From contig JAFGKO010000392.1 of NCBI GenBank assembly GCA_016928525.1, positions 1 to 32,020 on the forward strand: 32,020 bases of DNA, in the 5' to 3' direction. The position numbers and the translations under genes are program-made. The notes under the pieces were generated by a model. That model did not search any database, was not told the DNA's origin, and worked only from the letters and a program-made list of their open reading frames with translations. This document shows, in pieces, positions 15,010-22,796 of this stretch. Source of the stretch: Anaerolineales bacterium (GTDB lineage: Bacteria > Chloroflexota > Anaerolineae > Anaerolineales > Villigracilaceae). Numbering within the stretch: position 1 is the first letter of the stretch; the number at the start of each line of letters is the position of its first letter.

Positions 15010-16293
15010 TTATTGTACTTGTTGCAAATCTTGCAGGTTAGGTGATGTGGGAACCCGCTCGACCCAGTAGTCATAGGTTGTGACTTCTGACTCTTCGCGC
15101 AGATTTGCGATGAACTCATCAAAAGCGGTCTGTTTAGCTTGCTGATATGCGCTGGCTGTGAGAGGCACGGTTGTATGTCCCAGCTTTTGGATGATGTGCC
15201 AGCCAAAATTGGATTGTATCGGCTCGCTGAACTCGCCATCTTCAAGAGCAAACGCAGCCGTTTCGAACTCCGCTACCATCTGTCCTTTGCCGAACCAGCC
15301 CAGATCACCGCCGTTGACAGCGCTGCCGGTGTCTTGCGAAAGTTCGGTTGCCAGCGTGGCAAAGTCCTCGCCGCTTTTCAGGCGTTCAAGGATCGTTTTG
15401 GCGGTTGCTTCGTCTTCCACCAGGATGTGGCGAGCCCAAACCTGTTCATCTTCCATGGGCGTATCGGCTGTGACAGCTTCGAACAGTTTTGTGCGCAGCA
15501 ACTCAGTCTCGAATAGTTGCCGATACTGATTTTCAGTCAAGCCGATATCTTTAACACCTTTGAGGGCTTCATCGAATCGTCCCTGATAGCCTTCAAGCGT
15601 GTATGGTGTGGCTGTGGGAGAAGGCGTGGAGGTTGGCGCGGGTGTGGAAGTGACTGTCGCTGTAACAGACAGGTCAGGGGTTGCAGTGGGAGGCGGTGTG
15701 GAGGTAGGTCCCTCGGTTGGAACTGGCGTGACCGTGACCAATTTCAGTTGCTCCGGTGAGAGAGTAGGGTAAGTAATGGTCACTTCTGTGGGCGTAATGG
15801 TAGGCGTCGGGGTGCCATCGGGGAAGAAATTGAATTGTTCCCGGGTAAATGTCTCCACTTCTTCTGCGGTTACGCTGATACCACGCCGTTTTGCCTCCTG
15901 CCGGATCAAAGCCTCATCTACCAGTGCATCTAAAACTTGTTGTCCTACAACGGTAGGTGTATCCAAACTGGCCTGGATTTGATCGAGTTGTGTAGCCATA
16001 TCAAGGCCAAAGAGTTGCTGATATTGCAGATACTGCATGTATTGGTTCAGCAACTGATTACGCTGCATCATGACGCGCGCCTGGAATACCTTTGAGGTGA
16101 TCTTTTCACCATTGATTTCAGCGACAGGTTGGCGCGCTTGCAAATAATTGAGGTCCAGGTAGCCATACGCCAGGATGAGAATAACAACTGCCACAACACC
16201 AATCGCAATGAATTTGATCAGCCTGACTTGCCGTCGTTCTCTTTCAAGGCGAGCGATGTGCTTCTTACTTTGAATTGTGGGTTTGGGTGCCAT
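15010..16293 (-). CDS. Membrane-anchored parvulin-type peptidyl-prolyl isomerase (SurA/PrsA-like)
   Basis: 427 residues from the ATG at 16293, chosen for its AAGGA site; an upstream frame to 16374 looks like leader DNA. A basic N-terminus and one transmembrane helix (about residues 25-44, FIAIGVVAVVILILAYGYL) anchor it with the bulk outside. A SurA_N-like chaperone region (VAEINGEKITSKVFQARVMMQ, DALVDEALIRQEAKRRG) is interrupted by a Thr/Pro-rich linker of about 80 residues. The parvulin domain follows: VWARHILVEDEATAKTIL, LATELSQDTGSAVNGGDLGWFGKGQMV, FGWHIIQKLG. It probably folds exported proteins, as PrsA does. Separate regulation from the protease operon is suggested by the terminator after it. 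Confidence 0.92.
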   Translation of the reverse strand: MAPKPTIQSKKHIARLERERRQVRLIKFIAIGVVAVVILILAYGYLDLNYLQARQPVAEINGEKITSKVFQARVMMQRNQLLNQYMQYLQYQQLFGLDMATQLDQIQASLDTPTVVGQQVLDALVDEALIRQEAKRRGISVTAEEVETFTREQFNFFPDGTPTPTITPTEVTITYPTLSPEQLKLVTVTPVPTEGPTSTPPPTATPDLSVTATVTSTPAPTSTPSPTATPYTLEGYQGRFDEALKGVKDIGLTENQYRQLFETELLRTKLFEAVTADTPMEDEQVWARHILVEDEATAKTILERLKSGEDFATLATELSQDTGSAVNGGDLGWFGKGQMVAEFETAAFALEDGEFSEPIQSNFGWHIIQKLGHTTVPLTASAYQQAKQTAFDEFIANLREESEVTTYDYWVERVPTSPNLQDLQQVQ

Positions 16294-16356
16294 AGCGGTT
16301 CCTTGTGCCGCAACAAATTTCGAAACTGTCCAGCATTCTCGATGGTTGCGGTACTT

Positions 16357-16403
16357 GACACAGTTGTGGAGCATGGAGCGATCCCATGTCCCACAATTGT
16401 GTC
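16357..16403. repeat. Inverted repeat in the rpsR / foldase spacer
   Basis: GACACAGTTGTGG at 16357-16369 and CCACAATTGTGTC at 16391-16403 pair over 13 bases with one mismatch, and the intervening CATGG/CCATG can extend the stem. It lies just past the rpsR stop on the minus strand. There is no T-tract, so it may be an mRNA 3'-end stabiliser, a processing site or an operator for the foldase gene. Confidence 0.6.
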
Positions 16404-16410
16404 GCCGGGA

Positions 16411-16698
16411 TTAGAAGTGGCCCTCTTCCCAATATTTGCCTGTAAAAGGCAGCAGGGCGATGTGGCGAGCGCGTTTGATGGCGGCAGCCACTTCACGCTG
16501 GTGTTTGGCGCATGCGCCAGTCTGGCGGCGGGGGCGGATCTTGCCATCATCCGCGATATATCGCTTAAGAAGGTCTACCTTTTTATAGTCTATACTCAGT
16601 TCTTTATCTGAACAGAACTGGCAGAACTTCGGGCGTGAGTAGAAGCGGCGTTCGGGGCCACCCGAGCCACCGCCACGATTGTTTCGATCTTCAGGCAT
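16411..16698 (-). CDS. rpsR: 30S ribosomal protein S18
   Basis: 95 residues; S18 binds 16S rRNA with S6 in the platform of the small subunit. The core [67 protein letters not shown] is unmistakable in order and spacing. FCQFC plus the later Cys and His in GACAKHQ indicate the zinc-binding form. It is the last gene of rpsF-ssb-rpsR, 22 bases after ssb. rplI, often next in other bacteria, is not here. Confidence 0.97.
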   Translation of the reverse strand: MPEDRNNRGGGSGGPERRFYSRPKFCQFCSDKELSIDYKKVDLLKRYIADDGKIRPRRQTGACAKHQREVAAAIKRARHIALLPFTGKYWEEGHF

Positions 16699-16720
16699 TT
16701 TTTACTCCGATTGACCCTTC

Positions 16721-17137
16721 CTAGAAGGGGAATTCATCTTCATCAGCGATCGGCTCTGGACCTTCAGCTTCCTGATCCGATTCCTGAGCTTTATTGTTAT
16801 CTCGACGGTCACCCAACATCATCATTTCATTGGCAACAACTTCTACGCTGGTATGCTTCTGGCCTTCTTTGTCTTCCCAACGTCTGGTTTGCAGGCGGCC
16901 CTCGATATAGATTTGCTGTCCCTTATAAAGGTATTGCTTGCAAATTTCTGCCAGGTTGCCCCAGGCTACGATGTTGAACCACTCAGTCTCAGTGCGGCGT
17001 TCACCATCTGCAGTGTTCCACGAGCGGCTGACAGCGACTGTGAAGGTTGTCACCGGGCGTCCTGAGGGGGTGTAGCGCATTTCAGGGTCCTTGCCCAGAT
17101 GACCGATGACCATTACTTTATTCAAACCTCGGCTCAT
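16721..17137 (-). CDS. ssb: Single-stranded DNA-binding protein
   Basis: 138 residues. The OB-fold is seen as LNKVMVIGHLGKDPEMRYTPSGRPVTTFTVAVSR, TEWFNIVAWGNLAEICKQYLYKGQQIYIEGRLQTRRW and TSVEVVANEMMMLGDR. A short acidic tail ends in DEDEFPF, the C-terminal tip that recruits replication and repair proteins. The start at 17137 is supported by AAGGAG eight bases upstream; a longer frame to 17170 lacks family similarity. It lies between rpsF and rpsR, the common bacterial arrangement. Confidence 0.97.
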   Translation of the reverse strand: MSRGLNKVMVIGHLGKDPEMRYTPSGRPVTTFTVAVSRSWNTADGERRTETEWFNIVAWGNLAEICKQYLYKGQQIYIEGRLQTRRWEDKEGQKHTSVEVVANEMMMLGDRRDNNKAQESDQEAEGPEPIADEDEFPF

Positions 17138-17184
17138 AGCTTTCTCCTTTTCTAATAACCGAGAACACACGACACTAAAGTTTA

Positions 17185-17466
17185 TTATACAGCGGTCAAC
17201 ATATAGCGTATGACCGGTTCCAGAAAGCGGATATTGCGGTCCAGATCGGCTGTGGCCTCGGCGGGCAAGCTGACGTTAAAAAGCACATACTGGCCTTCGC
17301 GTTGTTTGCGGATCAGGTAAGCAAGCTTGCGCTTGCCCCACACATCCACTTTGTCAACTTTGCCGCCTGCATCCGTGATCCAGCCTTTTACCCGCTCGAC
17401 CGTTTCGTTAAAAGCAGTCTCATCCAGGTCAGGCTGGACGATGCAAACCAGTTCATAATTACGCAT
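17185..17466 (-). CDS. rpsF: 30S ribosomal protein S6
   Basis: 93 residues: MRNYELVCIVQPDLDE, then VERVKGWITDAGGKVDKVDVWGKRKLAYLIRKQREGQYVLFNVSLP and LDRNIRFLEPVIRYML. This matches S6 over its full length. The start at 17466 has a perfect AGGAGG eight bases upstream. The 23 upstream in-frame codons are leader, and they contain a hairpin that may be the S6:S18 autoregulatory site. It is the first gene of rpsF-ssb-rpsR. Confidence 0.97.
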   Translation of the reverse strand: MRNYELVCIVQPDLDETAFNETVERVKGWITDAGGKVDKVDVWGKRKLAYLIRKQREGQYVLFNVSLPAEATADLDRNIRFLEPVIRYMLTAV

Positions 17467-17492
17467 GAGGGAAACCTCCTTTCCATGGGTTT

Positions 17493-17525
17493 GCTCCCGT
17501 TCTAAACCGTAGGCAAGCCGGGAGC
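17493..17525 (-). promoter_or_regulatory. Leader hairpin upstream of rpsF, candidate S6:S18 autoregulatory element
   Basis: On the minus strand GCTCCCG pairs with CGGGAGC (7 bp). It encloses 19 bases that include GCCTACGG, and it lies 27 bases before the rpsF start, between the putative promoter and the ribosome-binding site. Known S6:S18 leader motifs are hairpins containing conserved CCG/CGG segments at this place; the match here is positional and partial. Confidence 0.45.
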
Positions 17526-17559
17526 GGAAAGGCACGAGTAAACGTACCTGAGCGGGCGA

Positions 17560-17568
17560 AGTTTACCA
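17560..17568 (-). promoter_or_regulatory. Extended -10 promoter candidate for rpsF-ssb-rpsR
   Basis: On the minus strand TGG-TAAACT resembles an extended -10 (TGnTATAAT). It is placed about 95 bases before rpsF and leaves room for the leader hairpin. No -35 hexamer is evident. Confidence 0.4.
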
Positions 17569-17600
17569 CAAAAAGTGGGATTTTGTGCGGCTCCACCCCA

Positions 17601-17635
17601 GCCCTCCCCAAATCCATTGTGGATTTGGGGAGGGC
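17601..17635. repeat. Perfect inverted repeat (REP-like) after the PHP gene
   Basis: 16-base arms (GCCCTCCCCAAATCCA and its complement) around TTG, flanked by CCACCCCA and a second small CGCCC-GAA-GGGCG hairpin at 17635-17647. It is similar in style to the 11100-11142 repeat. It lies 20 bases beyond the PHP gene stop and can act as that gene's terminator or 3' stabiliser. Confidence 0.75.
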
Positions 17636-17655
17636 GCCCGAAGGGCGGGAGGGGT

Positions 17656-18717
17656 TTATCTCACATAAATCGGATTGCTGAAAATCCAGCCCACCTTACG
17701 CCCCAGATAGCGGCGATAGACTTCCACCCGGTACACCCCCGGCTCGGTGGTGATGTGGGCAAAGTTATCGCCGCGCTTCCATTGTTTGAGTATTCTTCCA
17801 TCCTTGAGGAGGCGGCAATCCGCCAACCCTGGCAAGCGGATCTGTAAGGTCACACCGCCTTGGGCGGAGATCTCTTCGCCCATAATAACCGTTTTCTTGA
17901 TCCCCTGTGCCTTGAAGCGGAAGCCTCTGGTAGAGGCGGGCAGGTCGTAGCCTACGAAGCAGCGTCCGTTCTCGAAGGCTTCATAGACCAGGCGGCGGTC
18001 TGTCGCAGCGTCTCCGGTCAATGGTTCGGCGGTGAAGACGTGCGTGTTGACCGCCCTGAAGTGGAACTCATAAGGGAAGATGACACGCTTGAGCGGTCCT
18101 AGGCTGTGCGGCCAGGCGTGCGCGTCCGAGCCGCCGATAGCTACAATGCGCTTGCCATCCAGGAGCAGTTCGTCCCATTTGAGCAGTACTTCCGGGTAGG
18201 GGCCATGACCAATGAACTGTGGAAAATAGGCGTAGAAGATGCCATGTAGTTTGCTTTTAAGATATGTTTTGAATTCGCTTAATCCGTTCCATAACTCCAA
18301 GCCAGTGAAACCGGTCACATCCCAGGCTTCCCAGGAGATGTCGCCTTCGCCGAAGGCTGGGGCAGCCAGATCGCGCGGATGGGCGATAAAGGACATTCCT
18401 TGCGCTTCTCGCACGGCGTCTACCAGTCGCTGCGGATCATGAGCGAAGGTCGCTACGTCACGGTTGGCATTGAAGACCAGTAGATGGTTCTTTTGCGGGT
18501 CGCGGACCTGGTCGTGGACCTCCTGTCCAACCAGGAGCAAGACCCGGCTGGGTCCGCTGCGGTAGTATCCTTCCACACCCTGTACCAGCACGTTGTGATC
18601 CGTCACAATGACGGCGTCCAGACCGGTCTTCATAGCGGCTTGCGCGATTTCTTTGTGTGTACCGCTGCCGTCCGAATAACGGGTGTGCATATGTAGATTG
18701 ACGACGATTTCGTGCAT
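17656..18717 (-). CDS. PHP-domain metal-dependent phosphoesterase-like protein
   Basis: 353 residues. PHP motifs appear in order: VNLHMHTRYSDGS at residues 6-18, VTDHN at about 38, FIAHPRD at about 115, and GGSDAHAWPHS at about 195. These supply the His/Asp metal cluster of the fold shared with histidinol phosphatase and polymerase III PHP domains. The last 90 or so residues form a separate beta-rich tail (VTLQIRLPGLADCRLLKDGRI, GVYRVEVYRRYLGRKVGWIFSNPIYVR). That tail is often seen in secreted or polysaccharide-linked PHP proteins, but no signal peptide is present here. AAGGA lies five bases before the ATG. The gene is divergent from secG. The substrate is unknown. Confidence 0.88.
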   Translation of the reverse strand: MHEIVVNLHMHTRYSDGSGTHKEIAQAAMKTGLDAVIVTDHNVLVQGVEGYYRSGPSRVLLLVGQEVHDQVRDPQKNHLLVFNANRDVATFAHDPQRLVDAVREAQGMSFIAHPRDLAAPAFGEGDISWEAWDVTGFTGLELWNGLSEFKTYLKSKLHGIFYAYFPQFIGHGPYPEVLLKWDELLLDGKRIVAIGGSDAHAWPHSLGPLKRVIFPYEFHFRAVNTHVFTAEPLTGDAATDRRLVYEAFENGRCFVGYDLPASTRGFRFKAQGIKKTVIMGEEISAQGGVTLQIRLPGLADCRLLKDGRILKQWKRGDNFAHITTEPGVYRVEVYRRYLGRKVGWIFSNPIYVR

Positions 18718-18731
18718 AAAATCCTTTGGCG

Positions 18732-18761
18732 TTGACGATTTCCCTTACTCACAGGTATAAT
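18732..18761 (+). promoter_or_regulatory. Promoter of secG
   Basis: TTGACG at 18732-18737 and a perfect TATAAT at 18756-18761 are separated by 18 bases. An AGGAGG at 18778-18783 lies seven bases before the secG ATG. This is one of the two best sigma-70-type promoters in the window. Confidence 0.8.
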
Positions 18762-18790
18762 TCCCCCGCTAAATTGCAGGAGGCTTACGA

Positions 18791-19015
18791 ATGGAACGAT
18801 TTTTAGATATTGCGTTAATTATAACCTCGGTAGCTTTGATCATCAGTGTCATCCTTCAGAGCAAGGGCGCAGGCCTGGGTGGGTTGACCGGTGCAGACAC
18901 CGGTGGCGTCTATACGGCCCGCCGAGGGATCGAGCGCACATTGTTCTGGGTTACCATTGTACTGAGCGTGATCTTTTTCGCGCTGGCAATCACGACCGTA
19001 TTGATTTCAAGTTAA
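18791..19015 (+). CDS. secG: Preprotein translocase subunit SecG
   Basis: 74 residues with two membrane helices (about 5-22 and 52-71) joined by the conserved cytoplasmic loop QSKGAGLGGLTGADTGG, the SecG signature. It is the accessory subunit of the SecYEG export channel. It has its own strong promoter and ribosome-binding site. A GC-rich structured segment ending in seven T residues follows the stop. Confidence 0.96.
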   Translation: MERFLDIALIITSVALIISVILQSKGAGLGGLTGADTGGVYTARRGIERTLFWVTIVLSVIFFALAITTVLISS

Positions 19016-19032
19016 TGGGCCCTGATTGCTGG

Positions 19033-19087
19033 AAAGGCCGCTTCCGGCCGCGGCTCTCTTTGCCGTGACCGGGTAAGGCCTTTTTTT
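19033..19087 (+). terminator. Structured terminator or attenuator between secG and the solute-binding protein gene
   Basis: AAAGGCC at 19033-19039 can pair with GGCCTTT at 19077-19083, immediately before a T7 run. Inside lie two competing hairpins, GGCCG-CTTC-CGGCC (19036-19049) and CGGC/GCCG (19051-19065). It probably terminates secG transcription. Its T-run ends right at the next ATG, so partial read-through control is possible. Confidence 0.6.
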
Positions 19088-20785
19088 ATGCTTATGAAAC
19101 GCCTACGCTGGCAAATTCTGGTTGTGGTATTGACCCTGGTGGTTGTGGGTGTCTTGTTGTTAACCCAGCAACCGGTGGGGCCAATAGCGATCTTGCCTCA
19201 GCCTACGACGGGCGGCGTATATTCCGAGGGGTTGGTGGGTTCTCTGGGGCGTTTGAATCCCTTGCTGGATTGGAATAATCCGGCCGATCGGGATGTTAAC
19301 CGGCTACTGTTCAGCGTGTTATTCCGTTTTGATGAACATGGTATCCCGCGACCAGATTTAGCCGAGTCCTGGGGCGTGAACGAAGAGGGGACAATCTATA
19401 ACGTCACCTTGTATGCCAATGCGGTCTGGCATGATGGTGTACCTGTCACTAGCGACGACGTCATCTTTACGATCGAGATGCTCAAGGGGAATGGCTCGCT
19501 TTTCCCGCAAGACATCAAAGAATTGTGGACGAAGGTTGAAGTCACGAAATTAGATGACAAAAACCTGAAGTTCACCATCCCGGAGCCGTTTGCGCCGTTC
19601 ATGGATTACCTGACCTTTGGTGTACTGCCGAAACATGTATTAGAGACCGTCTCCCCGGATGGATTGGCGACGGCGGAATTCAACATCAACCCGATTGGCA
19701 GTGGACCTTATCAGTTCGACCAACTGATCCTGAATCAGGGGCAGATCGCTGGTGTGGTGTTGAAGTCCTTCGACAATTATTATGGCAAGAAACCATTCAT
19801 TCCGCAGGTTGTCTTCCGCTATTTTTCCTCTTCCGCTGCTGCTTTGGATGCGTATGAACAGGGCGAGGTGCTGGGCATCAGCCGTATCACGAAGGATGTG
19901 CTCAACGAAGCGTTGGCGCAGCCAAATCTGTCTGTTTACACCGGTCGCCTGCCTCAACTTAGCATGGTGCTATTGAATTTGAACAATCCGGAAGTCCCAT
20001 TTTTGCAGGAACCAAACGTGCGTCGGGCTTTATTGCTGGGACTTAACCGGCAACGCATGATTTCGAACCTTTTGCAAGGACAAGCTGTCATTGCCGATGG
20101 TCCGATCTTTCCTGGTTCATGGGCCTACTACGATGGAATCGAGCACCTTGAATATGATCCGGAGGGCGCTGTTGCTTTGTTGAAGAGTGCTGGCTATGTG
20201 ATCCCGGCAGAGGGGGGAACGGTGCGCGCCAAGGAAGGTCGCTCGTTGACCTTTACGATGCTGCATCCCGAGGATGAGTTACATACGCAGCTCGCGCAGG
20301 CAATCCAATCCAACTGGGCGCAAATCGGTGTGCAGGTCAATCTGCAGCCTGTGCCTTACGACCGTATGGTCTTCGACTATCTCGGTCCGCGCTCGTATCA
20401 GGCTGCTCTCGTTGATTTGAACCTGGCGCGTACCCCCGACCCGGATCCCTATCCATTCTGGCACCAGGCCGAAGCAACAGGTGGGCAGAACTATTCACAA
20501 TGGGACAATCGCACTGCCAGTGAGTATCTGGAACAGGCGCGCGTGAATACAAAACTTAACGTGCGTACGCGGCTGTACCGCAATTTCCAGGTGGTATTTG
20601 CAAAAGAGTTGCCGTCTTTGCCGTTGTATTACCCGGTTTACTCCTTTGGCGTGGACGCGCAGGTGTTGGGCGTGCAGGTGGCGCCGTTGTCTGATATCAG
20701 TGACCGCCTCTCGTTAGTCACCGATTGGTATCTTGTGACGCGCCGTTCGTTGGAGACAACGCCCGAAGCGACGGTTGCGCCTTGA
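19088..20785 (+). CDS. ABC transporter family 5 solute-binding protein (peptide/nickel type)
   Basis: 565 residues. An N-terminal hydrophobic helix (residues about 8-28) without a lipobox cysteine suggests a membrane-anchored or signal-anchored extracellular protein. SBP_bac_5 features are seen: GGVYSEGLVGSLGRLNPLLDWNNPADRDVNRLLFSVLFRFDEHG, PDLAESWGVNEEGTIYNVTLYANAVWHDGVPVTSDDVIFTIEML, NPIGSGPYQFD, NVRRALLLGLNRQRMI and NWAQIGVQVNLQPVPY. It should bind oligopeptides or similar ligands. No permease or ATPase gene is adjacent, so its transporter must be encoded elsewhere. The start may be ATG 19088 or 19094; neither has a good ribosome-binding site and a T7 run precedes both. Confidence 0.88.
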   Translation: MLMKRLRWQILVVVLTLVVVGVLLLTQQPVGPIAILPQPTTGGVYSEGLVGSLGRLNPLLDWNNPADRDVNRLLFSVLFRFDEHGIPRPDLAESWGVNEEGTIYNVTLYANAVWHDGVPVTSDDVIFTIEMLKGNGSLFPQDIKELWTKVEVTKLDDKNLKFTIPEPFAPFMDYLTFGVLPKHVLETVSPDGLATAEFNINPIGSGPYQFDQLILNQGQIAGVVLKSFDNYYGKKPFIPQVVFRYFSSSAAALDAYEQGEVLGISRITKDVLNEALAQPNLSVYTGRLPQLSMVLLNLNNPEVPFLQEPNVRRALLLGLNRQRMISNLLQGQAVIADGPIFPGSWAYYDGIEHLEYDPEGAVALLKSAGYVIPAEGGTVRAKEGRSLTFTMLHPEDELHTQLAQAIQSNWAQIGVQVNLQPVPYDRMVFDYLGPRSYQAALVDLNLARTPDPDPYPFWHQAEATGGQNYSQWDNRTASEYLEQARVNTKLNVRTRLYRNFQVVFAKELPSLPLYYPVYSFGVDAQVLGVQVAPLSDISDRLSLVTDWYLVTRRSLETTPEATVAP

Positions 20786-21335
20786 AGCAACGGATCGAAA
20801 TGTGATCACCGCGGAAAAAGATAGAGCTTATCTGGAAGCAGGCATTCCCGAACTCGGGGATTACCTGTTATCGCATGAATTGTATTGGCCGATTGCTGCG
20901 CGTGGTTATGACCTCCCGCGCCTGACCATTGGCGGTATTTTGTTGGCGAAGACTCGTCTGGAAGCCCGCGCAGAGCGGATCGAAGCGCTCGTGGCGCATC
21001 TCAATGCGGTCCGCTCGAAGTGGCAAGTGGCCTGGGAAACGAAGGCAGGCCGCGAGGTCCAGGCCCGGATGCGCTTGTGGAGCAATTATTTGGCCGATTA
21101 TCGTCATAACCCCGAAGGGCACGCGGATGCATATCCGCATGAAGTCCGCTCTCGTGTGATGTTGCACCTGTTGCTGGCTGAATTGGCCGCGCCGCCTGCC
21201 GAGCAGGAAGGGTTATCTCAGTTGGATGCCGTGTTGCGCACCAGCCTGTCTTCCAGCGGTTTCATTTGGGAGACCGATTTACAACCCGGATTTCCTCGTG
21301 AGGTATACTGGTTTTTATACGGAAACTTAACATGA
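20775..21335 (+). CDS. Unknown protein overlapping the solute-binding protein gene
   Basis: 186 residues from a TTG that overlaps the previous gene by 11 bases; a GTG at 20802 is an equally possible start. I do not recognise a family. It is predicted mostly helical and soluble, with a charged central helix (LEARAERIEALVAHLNAVRSKW) and a tryptophan-rich end. Tight overlap with the solute-binding protein gene implies coupled translation, and codon use is like its neighbours. A function in the same pathway is only a guess. Confidence 0.7.
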   Translation: MRLEATDRNVITAEKDRAYLEAGIPELGDYLLSHELYWPIAARGYDLPRLTIGGILLAKTRLEARAERIEALVAHLNAVRSKWQVAWETKAGREVQARMRLWSNYLADYRHNPEGHADAYPHEVRSRVMLHLLLAELAAPPAEQEGLSQLDAVLRTSLSSSGFIWETDLQPGFPREVYWFLYGNLT

Positions 21336-21411
21336 CAATGTCACACTCGAAAAAAATAACCGAAAATTGGGCGTATGCGATATTGTCGAATTAAATTCCT
21401 AGGAGGAATCG

Positions 21412-22788
21412 ATGAATGACACGCGCCAAAAAGCGCTTGAGTATGCAGAGCAAAACCGCGAGCGTTTTCTTGCCGAATTGAAAGAGATCGTTGCCATCCC
21501 ATCTGTTTCTATGCAGGATGAGCATAGAGAAGACATGGTCCGCGCGGCGGAATGGCTGGCAGCACGGCTGATCAGGCTTGGCATGGATAAGGTGCAAATT
21601 CTGCCCACCGCGAAGCATCCGGTTGTATTCGGAGAATGGATGAAAGCCGGGGGAGACGCTCCAACCGTGCTGGTCTATGGACATTACGACGTCCAACCAG
21701 TGGACCCGCTTGATTTATGGAAAACCGGGCCTTACGATGCCGTCCGGCAGGGGGACCTGTTGTTTGGCCGCGGAACGTCGGACATGAAGGGACAGGCGAT
21801 TGCCATAATTGCGGCGGTCGAGTCGGTTATGCAGACCTCAGGCCTGCCCGCCAATATCAAATGGCTGTTCGAGGGTGAGGAGGAGATGGGGTCGGGCAGC
21901 ATGGAAGCCTTCTTGCCTCAATACAAGGACTTGCTGGCTGCTGATTTTTGTCTCAACCCGGACGCTGGCATGATTGCTGCCGATAAGCCGACCATCACCT
22001 ATGGCTTGCGCGGGCTGGCATATTTTGATGTCTTCGTCTGGGGCCCGGATCATGATCTGCATTCCGGTCTTTACGGTGGGACAGTTCATAATCCGGCCCA
22101 GGCCTTGATCGAGCTTATTGCTGGCATGCATGATGAAAAAGGCAGTATTACTCTGCCTGGCTTCTACGATCCGGTGCGACCGGTCAGCGCAGAAGAGCAT
22201 GCTGACATGGAAAAGCTGCCAATGGATGCAGCCTTCTACAAAACGCAGACCGGCGTGCCCGAATTATGGGGCGAGCCGGAGTACCTACCAGTGGAACGCA
22301 CAGGCGCACGCCCAACCCTGGAAGTCAACGGCTTCCTTTCGGGTTACACAGGTGAGGGGTCGAAGACGGTCCTACCTGCCAGGGCGAAGGCAAAACTATC
22401 CTGCCGCCTGGTCCCTGACCAGGACCCGCACGAGGTCCACAAGCAGTTGCTGGCGTATATGGAAGCCAACGCCCCGAAGACAATCAAATGGGAAGTGAAG
22501 CTGCTCAACACAGGCCCGACCGCCATCACCGACCGCAATCTGCCTGCCATCCAATCTATGGCGCAGGCCATGGAGACGGTCTGGGGTGTGCGCCCGTTCT
22601 TCAAGCGCGAAGGCGGCTCGATCCCGGTGGTGGCTATGTTGCAAAACAACATCGGTGCTGAGTCAATTTTGTTTGGCTCCAGTTTGCCGGAGGACAATGT
22701 CCATGCGCCGAATGAACGTTTACATCTACCGACCTGGTACAAGACCATCGATGCGATCATCCACTTCTTTTACAATTTGAAAGGATAA
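21412..22788 (+). CDS. M20-family dipeptidase (carnosinase/CNDP-like)
   Basis: 458-residue di-zinc peptidase. Metal and catalytic residues are visible: VLVYGHYDVQP (His91 ligand, Asp93 catalytic), GRGTSDMKGQ (Asp124 bridging), FEGEEEMGSGS (catalytic Glu157 and ligand Glu158), LNPDAGM (Asp184) and, near the end, DNVHAPNERL (last His ligand). The dimerisation (lid) domain is inserted at about residues 205-370 and includes DHDLHSGLYGG. It is cytoplasmic and likely cleaves dipeptides. A perfect AGGAGG lies six bases before the ATG. It is followed within 51 bases by DUF1385, with a palindrome between them. Confidence 0.93.
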   Translation: MNDTRQKALEYAEQNRERFLAELKEIVAIPSVSMQDEHREDMVRAAEWLAARLIRLGMDKVQILPTAKHPVVFGEWMKAGGDAPTVLVYGHYDVQPVDPLDLWKTGPYDAVRQGDLLFGRGTSDMKGQAIAIIAAVESVMQTSGLPANIKWLFEGEEEMGSGSMEAFLPQYKDLLAADFCLNPDAGMIAADKPTITYGLRGLAYFDVFVWGPDHDLHSGLYGGTVHNPAQALIELIAGMHDEKGSITLPGFYDPVRPVSAEEHADMEKLPMDAAFYKTQTGVPELWGEPEYLPVERTGARPTLEVNGFLSGYTGEGSKTVLPARAKAKLSCRLVPDQDPHEVHKQLLAYMEANAPKTIKWEVKLLNTGPTAITDRNLPAIQSMAQAMETVWGVRPFFKREGGSIPVVAMLQNNIGAESILFGSSLPEDNVHAPNERLHLPTWYKTIDAIIHFFYNLKG

Positions 22789-22796
22789 CTCTAGTC

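Noticed and set aside
16294..16374. Longer N-terminus for the parvulin foldase
   Set aside because: The added residues are rich in Cys/His/Arg and precede a good AAGGA-ATG start at 16293, so they look like untranslated leader.
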